Source: Xylaria sp. FL1777
Taxonomy: Eukaryota > Ascomycota > Sordariomycetes > Xylariales > Xylariaceae
DNA length: 36,870 nucleotides
Assembly: GCA_022578965.1 (NCBI GenBank)
Contig: MU400815.1
Span: forward strand, 1 to 36,870
Reading direction: 5' to 3'
Part shown: positions 1 through 9,190 of the stretch, piece after piece
Position numbering within the stretch: the stretch's first letter is position 1
How the letters are laid out: each line of letters opens with the position of its first letter
Translations under genes and position numbers: made by a program
The notes under the pieces: generated by a model
Databases searched by the model: none
What the model was told of the DNA's origin: nothing
The model's input: only the letters and a program-made list of their open reading frames with translations

Positions 1-256
1 TTCCTAATTGGGAAGTACCTACCGTAAGTGGTAAATACACACACTGTACTTTATTTTTAAGGATGGTCCAGACTTTTGGCCACAACCTACGTATTAGGAA
101 CCACGAAAACTTTTACGAGACCTCGAAGGTTCGAAATGGCTATGGTGTCGAACAGACAGGGTTTTTCTTGCTCTCTAACATACAGCGCTAATTGTTTGAT
201 GCGATGAGTCTAGCCTGGGAAGCTATGAGTTAGTAAGTATCATATACAGTTCAGTC

Positions 257-817
257 TCAGGATTGTTCCTTGGTGTGGTGTAGGGTCGTGTAGATAGCGT
301 AGGACTCAATAATTAGTGAAAATCCTCTGCTCTTTGAATACAATTTAGAAAAGTGCTTCCTGGAGGGCGAAATAACAGCGTTCCCTGCAGTACGCTCAAA
401 TGGCTTACGAGTTAAAAATCTCAGCCAGCGAGGTGGCAGCACCTGAAAATTGTCGAAAGGGAAGATGTCACTCTCAAAATCGATAGCCCACACAGCCGGC
501 TCTATGTCCAACTAGGTATCAGAGGTGCTGCTTGTGTACCAGGGCGCTAACGTCTCAGAGGGCAATTCAGTTTCAATGCTTTCAGTCAGGTTTTCCTCGT
601 CTTCTGTGGATATTGGAGGCCTGAGAGAAGCTACACTTCGCTCACTGCCCTGGGAGACTATTTCACCTAAACCAGTGTCGAAGGCAACGCGGAAGCGACG
701 GCAATGACCCAAACTCATGTAATGACGGATCACAGGCTTGCGTACGTGATTGACACATTCGTCCATTTGATGCGAGGAATCTTTAAGGTGGGCAAGCAGA
801 TTTGGCTCGTCCGCCAT
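257..817 (-). pseudogene. Unidentified ORF pair separated by one in-frame TAG
   Basis: An ATG at 817 (sequence context AAAGATGGCGG) opens a 101-codon frame that ends in TAG at 514-512. The same frame then stays open for 84 more codons to 257. The first part is hydrophilic with an acidic Ser/Glu-rich end; the second continues directly with a mixed aromatic and basic composition (PPRWLRFLTRKPF). Uninterrupted frame on both sides of a single stop suggests one protein of about 186 residues broken by a nonsense change; CAG to TAG would be the simplest. I recognise no domain. A small intron over the stop is possible in principle, but I found no combination with a good donor, branch point and frame. 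It could also be a real 101-residue protein followed by chance open frame. Confidence 0.35.
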
Positions 818-1184
818 CTTTCATTAATTAGGATAAGGTCGAGGTTTACGTTTGCTATTAGTATGTTAACTTTATTAGTGCACTATATTAAAAGAAATAA
901 AACTGTGAAGCTATTAAGTTATATTGCCTTTTTTGCTTTAAATAATGTTGTTTTATTTGTTTAAATACCTTAAATAACTCCCCTTTTCTTAATAAGCTTG
1001 CTTATTACCAAAAAAGATAAACTTCATAACAAACAACAATAAGATATCGCTTTTCCATGAATGCCAAAAGTAAATAATGAGTCAAGGGAGTCCTGAAATG
1101 GAAGGGTTTTAATCGTGGTCAAATGCCCATTAGACCTTTTATACTCAGGATTAGGCCTTGTATGCGCAGCTACACGGACGATTC
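818..1184. other. AT-rich intergenic gap
   Basis: This stretch lies between the unidentified ORF pair and the small secreted protein. Positions about 830-1020 are strongly AT-rich with runs of A and T. No coding frame or RNA gene can be supported. It holds the 5' flank of the ORF pair and the 3' flank of the secreted-protein gene. Confidence 0.5.
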
Positions 1185-1553
1185 TTAAGCCGGGGCTGAA
1201 AGCGTGCACACAAGGCTGCCCACAACAACACTGTTGGTCGACAGCAACGAAGGGTGGCCAACAGTGAACGGCAAACCACCGTTGACAGTGCCATCCTGGC
1301 CTTTGAAGGGAGTGCAAGTGGCAGTGTTGGGGCCAAGAAGATAGAGAGTTGAAACCGCATTCAAGGCGGTGTTATTGGTGTACACAGGTCCAATTGGGAC
1401 GGTGATAGTGGTGTTTGTCCGGTCGTTGTAAGCGGCACCGTGCGCCGTCTCAACGACCACAGTGGCGGTTGGAGGAGCCGCAGTGCATGGGGCTGCACTG
1501 GCGATGGCGGCAGCAGATAAGAGGGCGAAAGATGTGGCGAGCATTTTGATCAT
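1185..1553 (-). CDS. Small secreted cysteine-containing protein
   Basis: This intronless 122-residue ORF starts with a clear signal peptide: a short basic N-terminus, a hydrophobic core (residues about 5-16) and an Ala-rich cleavage region ending near residue 20. The mature part is about 100 residues, rich in Thr, Ala, Val and Asn, with three cysteines (Cys23, one near residue 82, one near residue 117) and likely N-glycosylation sites (NTT, NNT). A second Met at residue 4 is an alternative start. Such short secreted proteins are typical of fungal effector-like or cell-wall-associated repertoires, but no known family is recognisable and effector function is not shown. It lies tail-first towards the decayed ORF pair and has its own upstream region of about 400 bp. 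Confidence 0.7.
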   Translation of the reverse strand: MIKMLATSFALLSAAAIASAAPCTAAPPTATVVVETAHGAAYNDRTNTTITVPIGPVYTNNTALNAVSTLYLLGPNTATCTPFKGQDGTVNGGLPFTVGHPSLLSTNSVVVGSLVCTLSAPA

Positions 1554-1961
1554 ATTTGTTGGTTGAGTAGTAGTGAGAGTAGAAAGTTTGTTGTGTTCGA
1601 GGGCGAGTAATGTAGCGAATGCTGTGCTTATGTGTGATGTTGATGACTTTTTCTAAGGCTGTTTAAAGGGTGTATACCTTAATATACAAAACTGGGCTCT
1701 TGATGATTTGTTATATTTAAAATATAACAGAGGACATAGAACCTCTTCGTGCTGGGCGCTGGACACGAGCTTTTAACACGAGAAAAGATCCACAGTCTAT
1801 TTATATCGAGCATACAGTGCAACATGTTAACAGCTTAAATTTAACGTTATGTTTACCAAATTATAGCCACAATTGGCTGTTGGTCAAAACACCGTACTAG
1901 AGCAACATGCTAGGACCCACCCACATTAGGTGTATTTATAAATGGCACATATGCGTAGATC
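1554..1961. other. Upstream region of the secreted-protein gene
   Basis: This spacer of about 400 bp is AT-rich with no supported gene. It contains an 8-bp hairpin at 1710-1728 (arms GTTATATT and AATATAAC, 3-nt loop). It should include the promoter of the small secreted protein; no firm core element can be named. Confidence 0.4.
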
Positions 1962-2784
1962 TTACCCAATACTCGGAAGGCACATGGAGCCTTCTCTGCT
2001 CTTAGCCTCCAACTCAGCCCCAAGTTGACCATGAGACGCCGCCCAGTGCAAAGGGGATTGTAAGAAACGCAGTCCACCTTCCATAGTTGCTCCATAATCA
2101 ATCAGAGATCGTATCGCCCAAGAGCTACTCCCGTAGACGCCATGCTGAGCCATGTGCTCCGTGTACCTTTCTGCATCGCCTTCGTTATCAAATATTTGCA
2201 AGAAGTACGTCGGCGCCCCAGTGGCCGCGAGATCTAAGGGTGATAATCCATCCATGTCTCTCGTATTTCCTTGGCCGTGGGCGTCTTCCTTGAGCAGCAT
2301 CTCTATAATTCCTGCATTCTTATAAACAGCTGCAAAGCGAATTGCCTTCCAGCCATTCGAAAAGTGATCGCTACTTCGCCACGCAACACACGCCGCACCA
2401 CTGCGCCGTATCATTGCTTCGACGATATGGGGTAAGCCCCCAAAAACTGCTCTGGAGTACGTCCGCCCCAAGTTCTATTAGTCTTATAGCAGTGTCCGTA
2501 TGTCCTCTTTCAATCGCCCAATGCAACGGGGTCCAACCTTGGTTCGTGTGTCGTGCTTGGGCGACGTAAAAATTCGCGAGGCTAGCAAGTCGGCCGCAAT
2601 ACACCATGGGATTTACAGCCATGTAGTCGGAGCGGCGAGCTGCAGTGCCGTTGTTATCGTTTATATCAATACCCGCGCCTTTCTTCACCAGATATGTAAC
2701 GACTTCTGCCGAATGATCAAGGATCAGATGGGAAGTTGAAGTGACGATTCGGTCATGCGTGAATTCTATATGTGCGCGCGGATA
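1962..2784 (-). pseudogene. Decayed ankyrin-repeat protein gene
   Basis: Ankyrin signatures are clear but split over frames. Reading from 2784 there is a frame with no ATG after the upstream stop (TAA 2787-2785), carrying HSAEVVTYLVKKGA and a GTA..LAA repeat start. That repeat needs a one-base shift to continue. An intact repeat core GWTPLHWAIERGHTDTAIRL follows at about 2540-2470. Near 2450-2430, by the run TTTTTGGGGG, the frame must change to reach GGLPHIVEAM; the two helix-turn glycines there are 22 residues apart instead of the usual 33, so about 11 residues are also missing. The last repeat (SPLHWAASHGQ...GAELEAK) lacks its second helix. Lost start, at least two frameshifts and shortened repeats mark a relic. 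Ankyrin repeats mediate protein binding; no partner domain survives. A mis-assembled homopolymer could explain one shift but not the rest. Confidence 0.75.
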
Positions 2785-3555
2785 TTACAGAGTAATTTAG
2801 GTCGCCAGTAGTACTGCGGTTATAGGAGAATGAAACGGGATGAAATGATCACGAAGGTATCATTCCAAATCCAAATCAACAAATGAAGTAATGAAGCTAC
2901 CTACCTAGTTAAGTATTAATTCACATGGAAGGTAAGCACACAAGCAATTCTTCTCTCAGAAAGCTCTAGTTTGTTTAACATTATCTCGATGGTTAAGCTT
3001 ATGTGCCTAGTGATTTCCCTCTTTACATAAAATTGCTTCTTGTCAGGGGCTAGGGTAGCAGCAGGGTAGAAGCAGCCAAATTGTGGGGAGACAGTCTAGT
3101 ATTTTCTATATAAAGCCGGGTTCCCTTCCAATGCTTCTTGGAGGAGCCCAGGAATCAACAATATTGAGCCCTTACTCATAACTACAGCCTAGCAGCTACC
3201 CTTCAGTGACCCAACTTCACTCTAGAGACAAACACCTCTGACACTTCTATAGTGGCTTCCAAAAGGGGGTCGTTGTTAAAGCTGTGTCTGAGGACAAAGT
3301 ATAGTTGCATTGAAAACTCACTGCATTGCATACTTGATAAATGTAAGAACAAGATATCACAGGACCCTCAGCGATGAGGAAGACAACTAGAAAGCTATTC
3401 TAATTAAGCCATCTCAATACCGAGTTTAGCATTCTAGCCAGCTGGATTCAAAATCTATGACTGTGAATTTTGTATCGAAAATAGCAAGATAGCGTTGATG
3501 CAGTCTATCAGAAGCAAAAGTCACAGAATCCTCCATAACGTTTCCACACCCACCA
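2785..3555. other. Intergenic gap
   Basis: About 770 bp between the ankyrin relic and the 3' end of the MFS gene. The longest frames are short and have no recognisable protein features. A CTACCTACCTAGTTAAGT stretch near 2900 belongs to the AGGTAG-type short motif that recurs in spacers of this window. I see nothing else that can be supported. Confidence 0.4.
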
Positions 3556-5298
3556 TTAACAATTAGCCTTCAGATTTAGACCACCTATGTGTAGTCTAAC
3601 TGATGTAAACAACAAAAAGGAAAGAAGTGTCACTGTTGCTGCCCAGATCTGAGGGGCTCGGAACCCTCCTCCACTCGCCGTCTGGATAGCTCCGCCGATG
3701 GGTGGTCCCGTCAGAGAAGCGATGGCGCTAACACTAAATGCCATGCCGAGCCTTGTCCCGATCGTGTCGAGCCGGGGGGTTATCCTAGCCACAGTAGAAG
3801 GGAACAGGCACTGGAAGCTCGCGGCCACGATACCATATACCACGGTAAATGCGTAGTAGCCCGGGACACTGTCCACCGCAAGCCAAGTAAAACTCACGAC
3901 GGCCCATACAAGGGATACAGGGACGATGACGTTAAGGTTTCCGATGCGGTCAGCTACTATGGGGACGAGGATGCGGAAGGGGAGCCCGACGCCGTTGATG
4001 ATAACCACGAGGGTAGAGGCTGCTGAATAGGGAAGGTTCAGGGCTTCTGTCCCATAAGAAGCGATCTATAATGGACTTATCAATTTTAATTCATGAGGTA
4101 CACTCACTGCAAGAACTCACATAGTAGAATGTATAGTAGTTAGCCCAAAAGACAAAGAATGCTGAGATGAGGAACCCAGTAAACTTAGGGTCCTTAAATG
4201 CACCAAGATCGATGAGAGGACCTGATTTTCGAGGTGGTAGGCGTGGTCTCATGAAAGCGAACGCGGTAGACAGCAGCCCAAGATTGAGAAATCCTATAAC
4301 CCTCGTTGTCCACTATTGATATTAAGTTAGTCACTCAACAAGAAAACGTAGGAGGCATGTGAGATAGCTGCATGTGTTTTTTTTTTCGGCTCGGGTAAAC
4401 TCAGGGGTATCTAAGGGAACATACCGCGAAACCCAGTTTGGGAATGAGCTCCCGAACAATAAGGGGGTAGACAATGCCACCTGCTGAGTTCCCAGCCGTG
4501 GCTAACCCAACGGCAAACCCTCGACGCTTGTCAAAGTATGTACTGACTAGGGAAACAGCAGGGGTAAAATAGATACCCGCTCCAAGGCCGCTGAGGATTC
4601 CCTGCGTTAGAAACAACTGCCAGTATTGGGTCGAGATGCTCATAAGGAAGATGCCTAGAACCTGGATGACGATTCCAACGAAAAATAATGGCATGAAGAA
4701 ACCAGCGTCGAGCAACCTGCCTGATAAGAGACCAGTTACCAACGTCAAGAGAACTTGGATGCCTCCAATCCAGGAGATCGTCGAGGGCGACTCGGGCAGC
4801 GTTTGACTATAATATGCTTGGTAAGCCCCAAATGAATTCGCATAGCCCCAGGTTGTGAAGAGAATGAAGAAGCCCATCCCGACTTGTGTCCACTATCGGG
4901 GTATCTTTGTCAGCAAGTAGTTCAGTAACAACTTGTAAGGACTATAATCTAGTTTATCCAGGTTTCGTCGTAAGAGGAATGTAATTGGGGTGTAGAGATT
5001 CGAAACATATGCTTACTGCTTTTAGGCCTCCATCTGGTGGTGGTGGCGGTTCAACCCAAGACTTCGTTGTTATGCGGGAAGTAACTTGCGCGAGGACATT
5101 GCTCGCTGTTCTTCTCAGCTCTCCTGAAACTCTCGATATACTGCCTTTCTCGTTTGCAAACATCTTGTCCTCTAGTGAGCCTGTTCCATTCTCGGCTGAG
5201 ATTTCATGAATACCATCAAAGTCGCACGATGCAGACGACGATAAGGTCGTATCATGGTCACTACGAACCTCAGAAGCGGCACTAAACTTTTCATTCAT
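3556..5298 (-). CDS. MFS monocarboxylate-type transporter
   Basis: Four exons join in frame: 5298-5017, 4892-4425, 4312-4121 and 4065-3556, giving 483 residues. All three introns (124, 112 and 55 nt) are phase 0 with GT...AG ends. The N-terminal ~88 residues are polar and cytosolic, followed by PPPPPDGGLKA at the first membrane helix, the DGG motif typical of fungal monocarboxylate-permease-like MFS proteins (the MCT/MCH group). About twelve hydrophobic helices follow, with a GRLLDAGFF loop between helices 2 and 3 and a central polar loop around the PRLPPRKSG segment. The family moves monocarboxylates or related small organic acids across the plasma membrane, but fungal paralogues vary widely and the substrate cannot be deduced. 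No frame damage is seen, so it looks functional. It stands alone on the minus strand, with a 1.6 kb region upstream. Confidence 0.88.
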
Positions 5299-6897
5299 TG
5301 TGGCGTAATGATTGTCATTGAACAGTCAAGAGTAATTATCAAGTTATTACCAATACAGATAAGTAGTTGAACAGGAGAAGTAGGGGTTTCTTAACCAACT
5401 TTTTCTATGCTACCAGGCGGATCAGTAAGAGGAGAAATAGTATTTAAAAGAAATGAGAGCTTCGGAAAAGTGATGGGACACTGGAGCCGAGGGTGGGCGT
5501 TACTTGTAATTACCGGCAAAACTCTCCGCCTTCGGAAAAGGTACCGCCCTTGGCAATCACAGGATGACAAGTGATGACTATTATCTCTTTTAGGATTGCA
5601 ACAGATTAGCATGTGGAGACGAGATAACTTTGTGACCTAACTACCGAGCCAACGGCGCCGTTTCCCGTGCCTCGCCGAGTCCCGCTTGATTCAACTTTGT
5701 GGAGCTGACGGGGGAGAGGCCGGCACGGATTTAGCAACCGGATGAAAACCGTTGATGCTGGGTGACAGTACTACCTGGGGTTTGTTTTTCCGATATGATA
5801 ACTGATTCCACAGTCTCACCGGTTTGCTTGACCAGAGAGGCCGAAACAGGAGAAACCTACGATGTCGAGTAAAGTTTGCGTGTCATATAACCGTCCGTTG
5901 CGTTGTATGGGACATAAAAACAAGTGGGCTACCCCTACAGATGGCCCTAGTTGGCCCCGATCATCACGGGTCGTGACTACACCCACGTCCCGTCATCGGC
6001 GATTCTGGGGCAGTCACTAACCCTGCTTAGGGCACTGGCAGAGTCGTGTCGTATAGATGCTGACGATACCTTCGCTAGATAATGAAAGTATGCGTTCCCA
6101 TACATATACGAGGTATGTTATTCTCTGCTGGCTATAGAACCAGGGTTGAGGAAAACCTTCGGATTCTCAGCGCCGAGGCAAATTTCCCGGTTTGTCGCTC
6201 ACTATAGAGTTGACCGGGTAGATGCAGACTGCATTTATCTAGGCGAGCATCCCGACTGTCAGAAGCTGCCACGTTCGCCTGTGATACTAACTCGCTCTGT
6301 TTTGTGCTAGACAACATGGTGTCTCGAAAGATAAAGATCGACCGATCTAATAAGTAGAGCTCATTAGAGAATGCATGTGTTGTAAAAATTTTTAAGAGAT
6401 CTGTGACAATTTAGCAGTAGTCAAGCTCATAATAAGTTCCTTTTGGTATATGCAGTCAGTTCTTCCCTGGATGTGAAGTTCATGTGTATTTGTAGGTGTT
6501 GGTGTTGGTGGGGGTTAGGTCAACCCTGTCTACCACCTAGACACCCCTCTAGATTAATAAATGTGATGTGTAAATGTATATTAGGATATATATGTAATTG
6601 TGCAGCCTATTATGTATGTACAAGTAGGTATGCACATGGGCCATACGTCAGGCAGCCACTTGAGAGAAGTACCTAAGTAAGTAAGTACCCAGCTTAGGTA
6701 CATCGTCTTGGCGTTCTAGAAAGGCTACAACAATTTTTTGAAGCTCGAAAAGCTCCCCCACCAGCAACACCAGAAAGTCAACAAATTGACAAGCAGCCCA
6801 GTTCTCGAGGCAGACTGCCCATTCGACGCGACACGACGGTCTCACTCCAGTGACAAAGTATCTTGCCTAGTCTGACTATCGCCAAACTCCCGTCAAA
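5299..6897. other. Divergent intergenic region between MFS and CCT7
   Basis: This 1.6 kb holds the promoters of two divergent genes, the MFS transporter (leftward) and CCT7 (rightward). Small frames at 5391-5612, 6132-6317 and 6443-6676 show no protein features and I do not call them. A short tandem stretch of GTAAGTAAGTAAGTAC type lies near 6672-6688. The CCT7 start has a good fungal context (GTCAAAATG at 6892-6900). Confidence 0.4.
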
Positions 6898-8773
6898 ATG
6901 TCTTTCGGGGGTCAAACGCCCACCATCATTGTCCTAAAAGAGGGTCAGTACCCCTCGCCATCGTCAAAAGCACACCCCAGCCAGCTCCCTCGATAGCGAA
7001 GTGTCAACATGCTGACTCGGCCGTCATAATCCTTTTAGGTACCGATACATCACAAGGGAAGGGGCAGATAATATCCAACATAAGTGCATGCCAGGCTGTG
7101 CAAGCAACAATCAAGTCGACACTTGGTCCCTATGGCGGGGATCTGTTGATGATCGACGAGAATGGGCGGCAGACCATCACAAACGATGGCGCCACCGTCA
7201 TGAAGGCAAGGGCTCACTTCCTCCGACTCGTAGATATCTCCATGCTTACTTGGCTCTTAGCTTCTCGACATCGTTCACCCCGCCGCCCGAATCCTCGTCG
7301 ATATTGCGAGGTCGCAAGATGCAGAGGTTGGAGATGGAACCACATCGGTGGTTGTGCTGGCTGGAGAAATCTTGAAAGAGATTAAAGAACACGTCGAGCA
7401 AGGTGTCAGTTCACAAGTGATTATCAAGGGCCTGCGGAGAGCGTCCATGATGGCCGTCAACAAGATCAAGGAGATTGCCGTTAGCACAGATGAGGCGAAC
7501 CGACGAGAAACACTTGGCAAGCTAGCTGGAACGGCTATGACGAGTAAACTGATCAAGAGAAACACCGAGTTTTTCACCAAAAGTAAAGGCACACCCGCCC
7601 CTTATGCTCAACGACCTACTAACGACGTCAATAGTGGTTGTGGACGCCGTACTATCGTTAGACCAAGACGACCTCAACGAAAAGCTCATCGGCATCAAGA
7701 AGATACCTGGCGGCTCCCTAACAGAGTGCCTTTTCGTCAATGGTGTTGCCTTCAAGAAGACCTTCTCCTACGCCGGCTTCGAGCAGCAACCTAAATCCTT
7801 TAAGAAGCCTAAAGTACTATGCCTGAACGTCGAACTCGAGCTCAAGGCAGAAAAAGACAACGCCGAGGTCCGAGTCGAGCAAGTTTCCGAATACCAAGCT
7901 ATTGTCGATGCTGAGTGGCAGATAATTTACAAAAAGCTGGAGGCCGCATACAACACAGGCGCAAAGGTCGTCTTGTCCAAGTTACCCATTGGTGATTTAG
8001 CGACTCAGTACTTCGCTGACCGTGACGTCTTCTGCGCTGGTCGTGTTGCCTCGGAGGATATGGAGCGTGTGGTTCAGGCCACTGGCGCCACAGTTCAGTC
8101 TACATGCTCAGACATTCTACCCCATCATCTCGGCGCATGTGGATCATTCGAGGAACGACAAATCGGTGGCGAACGCTTCAACTTCTTCGAGGACTGCCCG
8201 GAGGCCAAGACCTGCACCCTCATTCTCCGTGGTGGTGCTGAACAGTTCATTGCAGAAGTGGAACGATCTCTACATGACGCGATCATGATCGTAAAGCGCG
8301 CGATTAAGAATCATATGATCGTGGGTGGTGGTGGTGCCTGTGAGATGGAAGTATCTGGGTATCTACACCGTTTCGCAGATAAGAATGTTCGTGATAAGCA
8401 ACAGGGTGTTATCAAATCCTTTGCAAAGGCTCTTGAGGTTATCCCACGCCAGCTGTGCGATAACGCCGGCTTCGACGCTACGGATATCCTAAACAAGCTA
8501 CGTGTAGAGCACCGGAAAGGGCGTACTTGGGCAGGTGTCGACTTTACCAATGAGGGCGTTGCCGACATGATGGAGAAATTCGTATGGGAACCAGCTCTCG
8601 TCAAGATCAACGCCATCCAGGCTGCCACTGAGGCTAGTTGTCTGATTTTAGGTGTGGACGAGACGATCCGGAACGAGGAGAGCGCGCAACCCCAGGCTCC
8701 TGGTAAACCACTACCCCCTGGAGCTGCCCAGAGGGCATTAAGGGGACGTGGCCGGGGTATGCCTCGCCGGTGA
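6898..8773 (+). CDS. CCT7: Chaperonin TCP-1/CCT subunit eta
   Basis: Four exons (6898-6943, 7039-7205, 7261-7582, 7635-8773) give a 557-residue protein, the usual CCT7 length. CCT7 is one of eight subunits of the cytosolic TRiC/CCT ring, which folds actin, tubulin and other proteins using ATP. The start [18 protein letters not shown], the nucleotide-site motifs LGPYGGD (44-50), NDGATVMK (64-71) and GDGTTSVVV (from residue 95, with catalytic-type Asp96), the [11 protein letters not shown] motif in the C-terminal half and a Gly/Arg-rich tail ending RGRGMPRR all fit the eta subunit. Intron 2 (7206-7260) has a GC donor (AAG|GCAAGG) instead of GT; joining it gives [13 protein letters not shown], the expected family sequence. 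The other introns are normal GT-AG (95 and 52 nt). It converges with the Spt10-like gene, their stops about 420 bp apart. Confidence 0.96.
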
Positions 8774-9190
8774 GCGAAATAAAAAAAGGATGAATTAGGA
8801 ATCTGATATAATATGCTGTATGATACCTAAACAGGCTTGTCGGCTAGACTCAGGTAATGGCAAATTTAGATGACGAACAATCGTCTGTCTGATGAAAGTA
8901 CGGAATGGCATTGTTCTTGTGCATGTGATTAAGTATTAGTGAAATTCGGTCAGAATCTTCTGTCTGATCCATCGTCACTAACAGAATCCGCTTGCTCTCC
9001 TCGTCCTTACCTGCACTATCCCGTGAATTCAAGAAACGTCAAATGTCGTATACTGACACAAAAAAAAAAAAAAAAAAAATCTCCTCCCTTGATACAATAT
9101 CGCTTGCTCCCGCTAGAATTAAACAAATCATTATCACATCGCTAATCACGTGTACTCCGCTAATATCAACACAGTCACTTTCATTTCATT
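8774..9190. other. Convergent intergenic region with a 20-A tract
   Basis: This 417-bp spacer holds the 3' flanks of the convergent genes CCT7 and the Spt10-like gene. It contains an uninterrupted run of 20 A at 9060-9079 (a T run for the minus-strand transcript), probably in the 3' region of the latter. No gene is visible in it. Confidence 0.5.
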
